Source: Auricularia sp. M13 (Eukaryota; Basidiomycota; Agaricomycetes; Auriculariales; Auriculariaceae). From it: DNA of 64,000 bases. The stretch covers positions 62,001 to 126,000 of the forward strand of contig CM073198.1 of the NCBI GenBank assembly GCA_037042915.1, written 5' to 3'. This document shows, in pieces, positions 34,707-47,584 of this stretch (position 1 is the first letter of the stretch; every line of letters starts with the position of its first letter). The notes beneath the pieces were generated by a model. The model was not told the origin of the DNA and ran no database searches. It saw only the letters and a list, made by a program, of their open reading frames with translations. The translations under genes and the position numbers were made by a program.

Positions 34707-36621
34707 TCAACGGCGCGACAGGCAATGTCGCGCTGTCGCACACGCCGCCAACTCGCGATCGGAAACAGCACGCCGCTCGCGACCAAGCTGGTTGCCATCG
34801 AGGATCGCGACAGCGACGCCAGTGTCGCTGTACGCTGTCAGTTCCGGATTTCGACGCATTCCTCGATGCCAACACATTCCACGATCGGCTTGACGCCCAG
34901 TATGTACAACTTCGCGACAGCGGCAAAGAGACCCACTCACCCGATCTGCAGCGTGCGTCTCTCTTGGCGTGCGGCAGCTGTTTGACGCGCTCGTGGTCGC
35001 CAACTTGAAAATCTGCTCGAACGGCAGAATTCTGTCATGGTGAGCACGCAGAGTCACGGCGACAGAATGATGTACTCACTTCATGTTCTTCGCAGTTCGT
35101 GCGTTCGGACAATGCCCGAGTTCGCTGCGGGATTGCGCGCGCTCGACTTCAGCCTATGGAGCGGATGGACAACATACGCGAAGCAGACGATCGCGCGCGC
35201 GTCAAGCGCTGCAAAGAACGTGAGTTATTCATTCCATCGAATTGCGTCCTAAGAAATTACTCACGATTCGTCAACAGTCTCCGCGTCCGTCAGGCGGTAT
35301 GGGCGGATTCCGATCTGGCACAACGTTACGAACGGTAATGCGAAACGCAAGAGCTGCGCACGCCGACTCGGACGACGGCGCGCCTTCTGCTATGCGCGCG
35401 ATAACGGCCACCGTCCGTGGCGAAGGATGCGGCGGCGTTCCTGCAACGAGTCAGCCTTACGAACGGTAATACGGACGACAACACGCACTTGGACGCCGAC
35501 TCGGACGACGGCGCGCCTCCTGCTGAGCGCGCGCGCAATAAAGGCGTCGTACATGCTGCCGTCCACCATGACGCAGGCCGAGCCGTTTTCTTCCTTTGGT
35601 CAACCTTACGAACGGTAATACGAATGGCAACACTCACCTGCACGCTAACGCGGACGACGACGCACCTCCTGGTGCGCACGATGGAGAACGTGGCTCGCAA
35701 TCCCTTGAGCCCGTCGACCCCATCGCCCTCGACGCTGTCCAGGATAGCGGGCTGGAGCCAATGTGAGTGATTGAACAAACTGCGCGCTAGAAAAACACTC
35801 ACGGTGTTTTGCAGCATTTCTTCCCCATCTTACTGTCGATCGGCGTGCGCGGCGCCATTCCGCGGCGTTGATACACGCAGCGGTGCGTTCGGGGCTAGGG
35901 TGAAATGTGAGCGTTCGGTCAGACAAGCACGCGGAGCAAAAGACTGACCTCGATTGGCAGGATTTACAGTCTTCCGAGCCAGACATGTGCGCGCGCCATC
36001 CAATCGCGCCGGCTGGATGCAAAAAACGCGAGCGTTCGATCGAGGTCAGTAAATGTACCAGAAGCGTGGGCGTGCGTTACTCACGGGTTCCGGGAGAGTT
36101 TCTGCCTATCGAACGTCGCCAACGCGCGCCCACGAGCCTCGGAGCATACAGGACGGCGTCGGGGCGCGCTGCACGATACGCGGGCGGATGCGCGTTCGCC
36201 AGGAGGCTGAAACGAGCGTGAGTAGTCGCCCGATCGAACTGCGCCATGTAACGCTCACATTATTGGCAGCATTTCATTTTCCACGGCGCTGTCCAGCGGT
36301 GTACGGGCGACGAATGCGTCCGATCGGTCCTGCTCGCAGATCAGGATGCGGTCGTGGAACGCGGGGGACGGGGTACTCACGGGCGGCTACGAGCTGGCAG
36401 AATGGACTGTAATCGTAGTATCAGCGTCGTTAACGCGACGCGCAGCGAAGGCGATGTACATACGCACCGCGAAATAGACGTCCGTTTTGCTGCCAACGAC
36501 GAGCGTGATCATTTGAGCATCGCCGCTGACGAGCACAATCGCTGACGAGCAACACAAGCACGAGCAGCACATGCTCGAGCATCGCGTGCAACGGCGAGCA
36601 CACGCGCAGGCGCATAGACAT
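34707..36621 (-). pseudogene. Gene X (unit 4), A/B hybrid
   Basis: The 3' exons up to about 35238 are type A and the rest is type B. The type B part has three instead of two ~110-bp exon-intron modules (35320-35700). The exon corresponding to 4473-4592 has a 2-base gain and no TGA, while the next exon has a TAA. Types A and B therefore carry different disabling changes, which argues for independent decay. Confidence 0.5.
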
Positions 36622-36719
36622 CGGTCGCGCGGCACACAGCGAGCGGGGCGGGAGGGAAGAGAGGTCGAGGAAGAGGAAGAAGGGGCGGACACTGGTGGAT
36701 GACCCAGATGCTGAACGCC

Positions 36720-36726
36720 TTTTATA
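36720..36726 (-). promoter_or_regulatory. TATA box of gene X (unit 4)
   Basis: Type B sequence around the motif; the TATAAAA itself is unchanged. Confidence 0.6.
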
Positions 36727-38657
36727 CCCCTGCACCCCACCAGCGCGGCGGCCGTCTCGCAATCAATGCACAGCCCAGGCTTACGGAGCCCAGACGTACG
36801 AAGTGAGTTTGGCGAGAGAAGGGGGTGGAAGGAACGGCGCGGCTGTTGGATTCAGATCGGCCTTCGCCTCCTCACCCCGCCGCCGCGCAACGAATTTCTC
36901 GCCCGCGCGAGCACCTCACCCCCTCCCTCTTTCAAATAGGCGCCCGTGGTGGTTGAGAGACCAGCCCTCAGCCATTAGGCGCCCGTCAGAGGGGGGTGTG
37001 GGCCCGCAAAATGGGAGACACCTGGAGGTCCCAGGACCTCTCTGCACGGCCTTCCGGCGCACAAACGCACGCGATACGCTTCCATCAGGCGTGATTGATG
37101 TCTTTGAAACGCCTGATGAGCGAAAGAATTGAGGGGAAACCGCAGAATCGTTCGGTTTCTGCGCGTACTCGCCACCGCCGACTCGCTTCCACCGCCCCAG
37201 GACTCGTTTCAATTCGATCGACTGAGTCATTGCTGCGTTAGATACGCCGCAAGAGCTGTCTAGAACAAGGCACTAAGCCGGCGCAGGTCGGGATCGTTCT
37301 CACGCGAGACGTTTCTCCTCGCCTTCCGCCGATTCAACATGATTCAGAGCCTTCGCTTCGACTATCCCAGCCCGTGCACGTCACGTCATGTTCCAAGACA
37401 GCATTACGGCGCTCATTGGCTGTGACGTCGTGCATGCGCATGATGTACCGTTCAGGGAACTCGCTCGTCCGATCGTAATGTCTGCTCGATTCTGACTGCC
37501 CGCTGTATTTCGGAATCGCGGTGTATGCTACGCTGGATACCCCGCTGAGATTAGCAGTATGATCAGCTTACAAGAGTCTTAATGAGCGTTTCCGTGTACA
37601 TCAGCGGATTTGGCCCATTTTGCATGCAGATCTCGTGCGTGGCAAAGTGCGCTTTGCGTACTTTCGCACTCTCTAATGCCAAAGAACCGTTTGCTCGATA
37701 TACACGTATACGCCAATAGTATCAATGGGCTATAGAGCCTGCGATGTAGCACATATCTCACTTTCGTTGCGGATGTATGTACGCGGTGCTCGCGGAAGGT
37801 GCGCAAAGCGCACCTTCTGGCAGTTCCTCACATACCTTCCACTACATTCTTTGATCCCGCGATAATACTGGCACGTAGTTGCGTTTCTGGGATTAATCAC
37901 AGTGATATATAAGATTTGAGCATCTGTGAAACTCTGAATCTTTCCTGATATCGTCGACCTGATGTCCAGCTCGAATCCAAGTAGGATTCTTCGGTTCATT
38001 GATGCACCCGCGAGCGCATGAAGCGCGTCACCTGAGATCCTATGAACAGATCTCATTCCTCGTGCGCAATTGCACGTCTGGCAGTCTGGAACGCTGTTCA
38101 GACGTACATGCTTCGCTGAGGGTTCGACTGTCGAGCTCCGAGTCGAGGATTCAGCCCCATCTGCGCTCTCCCCGGCTCTCCAAATGCGCTCTCGTCGACC
38201 CCAGGCCTTACAACCAGTTCCCACGAGCTCTTCATGTTGATTTTGTTTGCAAACACTCACGAGACAGCTTTGCAGCAAACCTGGCTGGTTTGCATTGCAT
38301 TCAACGGCGGATCGACGAGCGCAAGCGCCCGTCTGAGCCGAATTTGCTATGCTGCGGCCGTTCCTGCAGCTGTGCTGTAAGTTATGCTTATCGCGCAGGG
38401 CCCGCATAACACTCAGTTGCGTAATTCTATGCTTGGAGTCGGAGCGCGAAGCGGCGACTCGTGAACAGCCGGGATCACGAGGATCTGCAGAAGCGCGCTG
38501 GGAGCGGAACTCCGGCGAGGCGCGGATTGGACCGAAAAACTCTTGAACCCCGACGGTCATGGTCACACATCGCGCACAGCAGCATTTGCTGCTCATTTAT
38601 ACAGCCCACCCAGCGGGGCTCTCTTGTTCTCGATCACCCATTCCCCCCGCTGTCGCC

Positions 38658-40133
38658 ATGCTGCAACGGCGTCCGTTGTTGGCACTGGCGTTGCGCGTCT
38701 CGACGACGGCACTCTTTCCCTGCCCGCCGCTCTTGCTTTCCGTGGCCTGCGTAGGTTCGCATTCGCTATTTTGCTGTTCCAGGGCCATTGCTGACGGCCA
38801 ATCCCTCTGAACAGTACTCGGCCGCGGTTACTCTGAAGGCGTGCAGATATTGCCGGCGTCGACGCTGTCATTGTGAGCCCGTGAGTCCATTTTTCTCTTC
38901 TCAGTCTCCTCATCCGGCTCACGCATGATGCTACTGCGCGCAGAATCGCATGCATCTGATCGCGAGGAACATCGCGCGGCATTGCCAGCGCGCTCGCGTG
39001 CGTGACGACACACCTCTGGAACGCCATCATCGTTCTAGGCACCGAGCTGGTGAGTCCCTGTTCTAATCTCTCCGGCCTCTTACGTCGTTGACGACCTTTC
39101 CACTCAGGAATCGCATGCATCTGATCGCGAGGAACATCGCGCGCCGACGGCGGCGAGCCCCGCTTCCATCGTCGTCTGCGACGACGCGCCGTCATTTGCT
39201 CGGCGTATGAGTTGGTGTGTGCATGCTCACAGTTCTCAGTTTTCCGCACATTGCTGACGCGCATGTCTTTTCGCAGAATGAATCGCATGCATCTGGTCGC
39301 GAGGAACATCGCATGCCAACGCCGCCGGACCCGCTTCGACCATCGTTGCCAACAACGTATCGCACAGCGTATGAGCTGGTGAGTTTTTGCTCGAAAGTCT
39401 CAGCCCTCTCTTCGTCGCTGACGGGCACGGCTGTCCGCGCAGCGAATCGCATGCATTTGATCGCGAGGAACATCACGCGCCGACGCCGGCGGGCTCGCTT
39501 TCATCGTCATCGCAGACGACGCTCCGCCATTGTTCCCAGTGTGTGCAGGTGAGTTTCTGTTCAGAATGCTCAGTCCTCTTCCTCATCACTGACGCGCAAC
39601 GCTGTCCGCGCAGGGAATCGCTTGAATCTGCTCGCGCGGAATGTCACTCGCAGCCTCGTACAGCAGGCATGCTGTCATCGCGCGCGGCGTGGGTCGGTGA
39701 GTCCCCTGTTGCAATTCTCATCTCTCCACGTTGCTGACGCGCAAGCTTTTCCGCGCAGGGAATCGCTTGAATCCGCTCGCGAGGCACTGCATGCACCGAC
39801 GCCCGAAGCAGACCCGCTGCCGTCGCGCGCGCGACGGACGAGTCGGTGAGTCCTCGTGCTACACCTCTCATCACCAGCAGCTGACGCGCCCGTCGTTCCG
39901 CGTAGAAAATGGCTTGAATCTGGTCGCAAGGAACATCGCGCGCCGAGTCTCACCTAGCCCGTGCTCTCATCGCGCGCGCCGGGCCGTTATCATCGCGCGC
40001 GGCGTGATTTGGTGAGTCTCTGCACTTCGCAGTCCTTTCTCAGCGTCTGACGCGCATGCCATTCCGCGCAGGGATTCGCTTGAATCTGCACGCGGGGAAC
40101 ATCACGCGCCGGCGCCATGTCGAGAACACACTG
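38658..40133 (+). other. Gene Y module ladder (unit 4, type B)
   Basis: Type B keeps eight modules; exons are 38944-39049, 39108-39214, 39277-39378, 39443-39548, 39614-39696, 39759-39845, 39906-40011 and 40072-40133, with a possible further exon from 40190. Exon 1 (38658-38750) reads as a signal-peptide-like MLQRRPLLALALRVSTTALF, and exon 2 (38815-38880) follows in phase. Small indels against type A shift frames within several modules, while donor, branch and acceptor signals stay intact. Confidence 0.55.
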
Positions 40134-41476
40134 GTGAGTTTCGTTCAGGTTTCATTCGTTGAGCTTGTCGCTGAAACGCCGCGTCGCAGATACAGGCGTC
40201 GCGCCCTCCATTCTCGACGACGCTCCCGGCGACGAGCTAATTAGTTTTGTGTCGCCGCGCTGATGACATATGTGCTTTGCAGCGCGCGCCAACGCGTATC
40301 CAGCGCATTTCAACACCGTCACCGACCACGCCGAGATCGCGCACGTCGGGAACGCGCATCCCGTCGATCCGCCCGCCGCGCGAGGTCTCCTCAACGCTGT
40401 TCCGCGTCTCGCCCGTCTGCAGCATCTCCGGCGGGCATGGCGAATCTCTGCTCGCCGCCGCTGCGCTTTCTGGTGCACGGTCTTCCCGCGTCGGCTGGCG
40501 GCGATCCGTTCATCTTTCTCCCTCCCTCTCACCCCACTCCCATCTTCGTTCGCCATCCGAGTCCTGCAATGCGTGCGCCATCGACCTCGCCATTTTCATT
40601 CCGCCCGCCGGGGCGTTCCCACGTGTTCCGCCTGCGGTTGCATCACCGAACTCCTCTCCATCGCCCTTGCCATCGCCGCACTCGTTCTCGTCAATTTCCC
40701 GACAACACTCCTGCTCAATCATGTACATTAGTTCAGAGCAATGGAATAGACTGTTTTTCTTAACGAATGCGTCTGAACCGCTGAGCATCCTGAGAATGTG
40801 TTGATTCCCGCAGACTGTATGCGCATATGTTTGAGCTGTGAGATGAAGCGAGGAAGCGGTGATGGGCGTTTAACACATGGGAAAATGGGTGTGCGCACTC
40901 TCACGCATCCGCGGGATGAGCTCTGAGTCGGCCAGAATGTGTGTCCTGACGCTGAGAGCGCATGGGAGCAGCACATCGAGTTTCTCGACGGTCAGTATGC
41001 ATCAGCGGCGAAAATAACGTGCTGAGTCAAGCTTCTATGTGAAGCGAGGAAGTGTGATCGGGGAACGAACGAGATTGCGCCCAGGTCGCCAATGTCTTTG
41101 CCAATGCGGAGACCATTCCCCTAAGCCAGAGCTCGCATTTTTCGCATTTCTGAGGCTAGTAAACGGCGTGCAAGCAAGTCAGCAGGAGAATACAGTGCAA
41201 GGAAATTAACGCGCGCCTCGGAGAAGTCGGGAAGTACTGATGCGAGTCAGAATATCCGAGGAGGGCAGTGTGCCGGGCTGAGAGTCCTGAGCCAGAGACC
41301 CAAAGCAAAAAGACCATATGAGCGGATTCTGAGCCCCAACTACAATCCAGTAGCACGCGCATAGCGCAGGAGCAGCCTGTATTTCCAGCGGGAACGGGGA
41401 CGGCGGCGCGGACGGCCGGAGTGGGCTGACACGCAGATAGCCGGAGTGCTGACGCACTGCCAAGCCCGGCGCAGGG

Positions 41477-41483
41477 TATAAAA
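41477..41483 (+). promoter_or_regulatory. TATA promoter now upstream of PEX3 copy 5
   Basis: The motif lies 273 bp before the PEX3 ATG, because the ATP3-MITE-PEX3 upstream segment is missing at the type B junction. A short upstream ORF and an overlapping out-of-frame ATG (41725) lie between TATA and PEX3. Confidence 0.6.
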
Positions 41484-41755
41484 GACGAGGGGAGCGAGAG
41501 AGCAGTCTACCCAAGTCTCCCTCCTGTCGTGTCGCTGTCACTCTGCCCCTCGGAGTCGGTGGCGTCGTCGACGATCCGTTCGTCGTCGTGCTATTTTTGT
41601 ACATAGTACTTCTGCCTGGCCTTCGGGCGGGCAGAACCTCTGCCAGTTTGAATCAACCCCTAAGGTCATTATGATACCTATCAAAAACTGCTGAACGTCC
41701 ATTTTCTGGCAACTTGCAAACAACATGCAACATCACGTGAATTCCTCCTCTTCCC

Positions 41756-43450
41756 ATGTTCCCGTCAGTACGCAAATGCGTGTACGCTCGTCGGCGCGGG
41801 CTCGCGCTCACCGCTGGCGTTCTTGGCTCAGCATACCTGCTTGGCCGATATGTGGTCGCCAGGCTTGAAGAAATCCGCGATAAAGTGCTCCAGGACCGTG
41901 CGGCGCGTGACAAGTGCGGCGCTCAGCTCTAATTTATTCATTATAATTGCTAATAATTTAATGAATACTAGTCTTCGACGCCGGTTCGCAAAGAACCAGG
42001 AGGACGTCGCGTTCAGCGTGCTCGCGCTGCTGCAGCCGCTGGGCGCCGCGATTCTGGACGCCATGGACGTCGAGCGGCTCACGGCCGACCTGCGCGCGCT
42101 GTCCGCGAGGCCGACGCCAGCCCCGGTCGACGACGATGCGCGGTCGACGGCGACGGACGATTCGGGCTCGGGTTCCAGGCTGGCAGAGAGCGCGAGCAGC
42201 TGGGTCGACCAGTTCTCGCAGTCGCAGCTGCAATCGACGGCCTCGCTCGAAATCCCGCAGCCTGGAACAAGCGCCGGCGCGCACGAGGATTCGCCGCGCA
42301 GCACGGACGCCAGCGCGAGCATGGCGAGCTCCATGCTGAGCGACACGACGTCCGAGGCCAGCGCCAGCTCCGGCGCAACGTCCAAGTCCAAGGCCGAGCT
42401 CTGGCGCGAGGTCAAGCTGCTCGCCTTCACGCGCACGCTCACCGTCGCCTACGCCGGCACGCTGCTCGCCCTGCTCGCCCACACCCAGCTGTCCATCCTC
42501 GGCCGCCACAAGTACCTCGCCTCCGTGCGCGCGCTCGCACGCGAGAGCTCGCAGCGCGACGCGGCGCTGTTTGATGCTGCTGCGCTGTTCTCGGACTTTT
42601 CGCTACCCGGCCAGAGGGAGGACCGCGAGGACGACGGCGAGGATGAGGAGGAGGAGGTCACGGATGAGTTGGAGCGCACGTATTTGACGCTGAGTTGGTG
42701 GCTGCTCAATGAGGGCTGGCGCGAAGTTGCTAGCCGCGTTCAGCGCGCGGTCGAGGACGTCTTTGAGCCGTACGTGCGTCTCCCCAATCTATACATTGCT
42801 CACCATCCCGCAGAGTTTCGTTGAAAACGCAACTTTCGATCGACGACCTGTCGCAACTCATCCAGTCCGTCCGCGCGCGCATTCACATATCCGACAAGTA
42901 CGCCGCTCCCCATCCATTCCAGAAACCACTCACCACCTTGCAGCTTCCTCCCCGCCCTCCTTCCCCCAACGCCCGCCCAACTTGCCCGCGTCCTCCCACC
43001 AAGCACGACCGCGCCCTCGCCGCTCCTCGCGACGCTCCTGGACGAAACGCGGTCCCGCCTGCGCGGGTCCGACTTCGCGCTCGTTCTGCGCGCGGCGCTC
43101 GCGCGCGCCGACGCCGTGCTGCTCGCCGCTCTCGAGGACGACCTCTTCAAGCCTGACCCGCTGCCGCAGGACGCGGATTTGGAGCTGGCCGCCAGCTTTG
43201 GGCCGCGCATTCGCGAAATACCCACCAAGCGCGTGAGGCTGGCCGCGCTGTTGCCGGGTGTGGCGCGCTGGGCGCATGCCGCTGTGCAGGGCTATCCGAA
43301 TGAGTTAGTGTATGTGAGTGCCTTCCCTTTTCCCGAGTGAGATGTGCGGCGAATGCTGATGCGTGCCGGATGCAGGGCGTCGCGCGGTTACACGAGGTCG
43401 AGGTGTTTGGCGCGATCGTGTACTCTGCATTCGATGAGGCGATCGATTGA
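41756..43450 (+). CDS. PEX3: Peroxin-3 (copy 5, type B)
   Basis: The exons are 41756-41913, 41972-42769, 42814-42897, 42944-43313 and 43376-43450, encoding 494 residues in frame. It differs from type A by scattered substitutions, most in exons 4 and 5 and intron 2, and by three extra residues in an acidic/proline stretch of exon 4. Its promoter context differs: a TATA box lies at 41477 and the ATP3-MITE segment is absent. An out-of-frame ATG at 41725, 31 bases before the start, could reduce translation if included in the transcript. Type A has GTG there. Confidence 0.95.
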
Positions 43451-43629
43451 TTGGCAGACGCGACGTGCGGCACTTGCAATTCCCGCGGACACGAACGAGG
43501 GAGCCCGTTGCGCAAGATCGTTTCGACTTTTTTTTAGACCTTTCAATGCACGAGTTCAGCGGGTCCAAGAGATGATGATGTAGGTGGAAATCTTATCGCC
43601 ATGTTCGTTGCTCACTCTCGAACAGAATA

Positions 43630-45548
43630 TCAACGGCGCGACAGGCAATGTCGCGCTGTCGCACACGCCGCCAACTCGCGATCGGAAACTGCACGCCGCT
43701 CGCGACCAAGCTGGTTGCCATCGAGGATCGCGACAGCGACGGCAGTGTCGCCGTACGCTGTCAGTTACGGATTTCGACGCATTCCTCGCCACCAACACAT
43801 TCCACGATCGGCAAAACGCCCAGTATGTACAACTTCGCGACAGCGGCAAAGAGACCCACTCACCCGATCTGCAGCGTGTGTCTCTCTTGGCCTGCAACAG
43901 GCCTTTCGCGCGCTCGTGGTCGCCAACTTGAATCTGCCCGAACGGCAAAATTTTGTATCGGTGAGCACGTAGAGTCACGGCAATTGATTGTTGAACTCAC
44001 TTCCTATCCTTCGCGCTCAGTGCGGTCGAAAAATGCCCGAATTCGCCGCGGGATCGCGCGCGCGCGCTTGACCTGAGCCTATGGAGCGGATGGACAATAT
44101 ACGCGAAGCAGACGATCGCGCGCGCGCCAAGCGCTGCAAAGAACGTGAGTTATTCATTCCAACGAATTGCGTCCTAAGAAATTACTCACGATTCGTCAAC
44201 AGTCTCCGCGTCCGTCAGGCGGTATGGGCGGATTCCGATCTGGCACAACGTTACGAACGGTAATGCGAAACGCAAGAGCTGCGCACGCCGACTCGGACGA
44301 CGGCGCGCCTTCTGCTATGCGCGCGATAACGGCCACCGTCCGTGGCGAAGGATGCGGCGGCGTTCCTGCAACGAGTCAGCCTTACGAACGGTAATACGGA
44401 CGACAACACGCACTTGGACGCCGACTCGGACGACGGCGCGCCTCCTGCTGAGCGCGCGCGCAATAAAGGCGTCGTACATGCTGCCGTCCACCATGACGCA
44501 GGCCGAGCCGTTTTCTTCCTTTGGTCAACCTTACGAACGGTAATACGAATGGCAACACTCACCTGCACGCTAACGCGGACGACGACGCACCTCCTGGTGC
44601 GCACGATGGAGAACGTGGCTCGCAATCCCTTGAGCCCGTCGACCCCATCGCCCTCGACGCTGTCCAGGATAGCGGGCTGGAGCCAATGTGAGTGATTGAA
44701 CAAACTGCGCGCTAGAAAAAACACTCACGGTGTTTTGCAGCATTTCTTCCCCATCTTACTGTCGATCGGCGTGCGCGGCGCCATTCCGCGGCGTTGATAC
44801 ACGCAGCGGTGCGTTCGGGGCTAGGGTGAAATGTGAGCGTTCGGTCAGACAAGCACGCGGAGCAAAAGACTGACCTCGATTGGCAGGATTTACAGTCTTC
44901 CGAGCCAGACATGTGCGCGCGCCATCCAATCGCGCCGGCTGGATGCAAAAAAACGCGAGCGTTCGATCGAGGTCAGTAAATGTACCAGAAGCGTGGGCGT
45001 GCGTTACTCACGGGTTCCGGGAGAGTTTCTGCCTATCGAACGTCGCCAACGCGCGCCCACGAGCCTCGGAGCATACAGGACGGCGTCGGGGCGCGCTGCA
45101 CGATACGCGGGCGGATGCGCGTTCGCCAGGAGGCTGAAACGAGCGTGAGTAGTCGCCCGATCGAACTGCGCCATGTAACGCTCACATTATTGGCAGCATT
45201 TCATTTTCCACGGCGCTGTCCAGCGGTGTACGGGCGACGAATGCGTCCGATCGGTCCTGCTCGCAGATCAGGATGCGGTCGTGGAACGCGGGGGACGGGG
45301 TACTCACGGGCGGCTACGAGCTGGCAGAATGGACTGTAATCGTAGTATCAGCGTCGTTAACGCGACGCGCAGCGAAGGCGATGTACATACGCACCGCGAA
45401 ATAGACGTCCGTTTTGCTGCCAACGACGAGCGTGATCATTTGAGCATCGCCGCTGACGAGCACAATCGCTGACGAGCAACACAAGCACGAGCAGCACATG
45501 CTCGAGCATCGCGTGCAACGGCGAGCACACGCGCAGGCGCATAGACAT
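43630..45548 (-). pseudogene. Gene X (unit 5), type B
   Basis: This is the full type B copy. Its 3' exons (43630-44130) differ from type A by many substitutions and small indels, including a 2-base difference in the exon read as ILPFEQIFKLA in type A and ILPFGQIQVGDHERAK in type B. Three central modules are present. Confidence 0.5.
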
Positions 45549-45646
45549 CGGTCGCGCGGCACACAGCGAGCGGGGCGGGAGGGAAGAGAGGTCGAGGAAG
45601 AGGAAGAAGGGGCGGACACTGGTGGATGACCCAGATGCTGAACGCC

Positions 45647-45653
45647 TTTTATA
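45647..45653 (-). promoter_or_regulatory. TATA box of gene X (unit 5)
   Basis: Type B copy with the motif unchanged. Confidence 0.6.
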
Positions 45654-47584
45654 CCCCTGCACCCCACCAGCGCGGCGGCCGTCTCGCAATCAATGCACAG
45701 CCCAGGCTTACGGAGCCCAGACGTACGAAGTGAGTTTGGCGAGAGAAGGGGGTGGAAGGAACGGCGCGGCTGTTGGATTCAGATCGGCCTTCGCCTCCTC
45801 ACCCCGCCGCCGCGCAACGAATTTCTCGCCCGCGCGAGCACCTCACCCCCTCCCTCTTTCAAATAGGCGCCCGTGGTGGTTGAGAGACCAGCCCTCAGCC
45901 ATTAGGCGCCCGTCAGAGGGGGGTGTGGGCCCGCAAAATGGGAGACACCTGGAGGTCCCAGGACCTCTCTGCACGGCCTTCCGGCGCACAAACGCACGCG
46001 ATACGCTTCCATCAGGCGTGATTGATGTCTTTGAAACGCCTGATGAGCGAAAGAATTGAGGGGAAACCGCAGAATCGTTCGGTTTCTGCGCGTACTCGCC
46101 ACCGCCGACTCGCTTCCACCGCCCCAGGACTCGTTTCAATTCGATCGACTGAGTCATTGCTGCGTTAGATACGCCGCAAGAGCTGTCTAGAACAAGGCAC
46201 TAAGCCGGCGCAGGTCGGGATCGTTCTCACGCGAGACGTTTCTCCTCGCCTTCCGCCGATTCAACATGATTCAGAGCCTTCGCTTCGACTATCCCAGCCC
46301 GTGCACGTCACGTCATGTTCCAAGACAGCATTACGGCGCTCATTGGCTGTGACGTCGTGCATGCGCATGATGTACCGTTCAGGGAACTCGCTCGTCCGAT
46401 CGTAATGTCTGCTCGATTCTGACTGCCCGCTGTATTTCGGAATCGCGGTGTATGCTACGCTGGATACCCCGCTGAGATTAGCAGTATGATCAGCTTACAA
46501 GAGTCTTAATGAGCGTTTCCGTGTACATCAGCGGATTTGGCCCATTTTGCATGCAGATCTCGTGCGTGGCAAAGTGCGCTTTGCGTACTTTCGCACTCTC
46601 TAATGCCAAAGAACCGTTTGCTCGATATACACGTATACGCCAATAGTATCAATGGGCTATAGAGCCTGCGATGTAGCACATATCTCACTTTCGTTGCGGA
46701 TGTATGTACGCGGTGCTCGCGGAAGGTGCGCAAAGCGCACCTTCTGGCAGTTCCTCACATACCTTCCACTACATTCTTTGATCCCGCGATAATACTGGCA
46801 CGTAGTTGCGTTTCTGGGATTAATCACAGTGATATATAAGATTTGAGCATCTGTGAAACTCTGAATCTTTCCTGATATCGTCGACCTGATGTCCAGCTCG
46901 AATCCAAGTAGGATTCTTCGGTTCATTGATGCACCCGCGAGCGCATGAAGCGCGTCACCTGAGATCCTATGAACAGATCTCATTCCTCGTGCGCAATTGC
47001 ACGTCTGGCAGTCTGGAACGCTGTTCAGACGTACATGCTTCGCTGAGGGTTCGACTGTCGAGCTCCGAGTCGAGGATTCAGCCCCATCTGCGCTCTCCCC
47101 GGCTCTCCAAATGCGCTCTCGTCGACCCCAGGCCTTACAACCAGTTCCCACGAGCTCTTCATGTTGATTTTGTTTGCAAACACTCACGAGACAGCTTTGC
47201 AGCAAACCTGGCTGGTTTGCATTGCATTCAACGGCGGATCGACGAGCGCAAGCGCCCGTCTGAGCCGAATTTGCTATGCTGCGGCCGTTCCTGCAGCTGT
47301 GCTGTAAGTTATGCTTATCGCGCAGGGCCCGCATAACACTCAGTTGCGTAATTCTATGCTTGGAGTCGGAGCGCGAAGCGGCGACTCGTGAACAGCCGGG
47401 ATCACGAGGATCTGCAGAAGCGCGCTGGGAGCGGAACTCCGGCGAGGCGCGGATTGGACCGAAAAACTCTTGAACCCCGACGGTCATGGTCACACATCGC
47501 GCACAGCAGCATTTGCTGCTCATTTATACAGCCCACCCAGCGGGGCTCTCTTGTTCTCGATCACCCATTCCCCCCGCTGTCGCC

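Larger units (their letters stand above)
30985..41711 (+). repeat. Array unit 4, A/B hybrid
   Basis: The left part (ATP3 fragment, MITE, PEX3 and the 3' part of gene X) is type A. From about 35270 onward every diagnostic difference is type B, including three rather than two repeat modules in gene X, absence of the 45-bp inverted repeat and a single ~200-bp repeat. The right junction is type B and leads directly into PEX3 upstream DNA. The unit is 10,727 bp long. Confidence 0.93.

Noticed and set aside
37730-38596. A 288-codon open frame on the minus strand in type B units
   Set aside because: In type A the same stretch is split into two shorter frames by indels, composition looks non-coding, and its first ATG sits inside a TATAAAT motif. 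No domain was recognisable.
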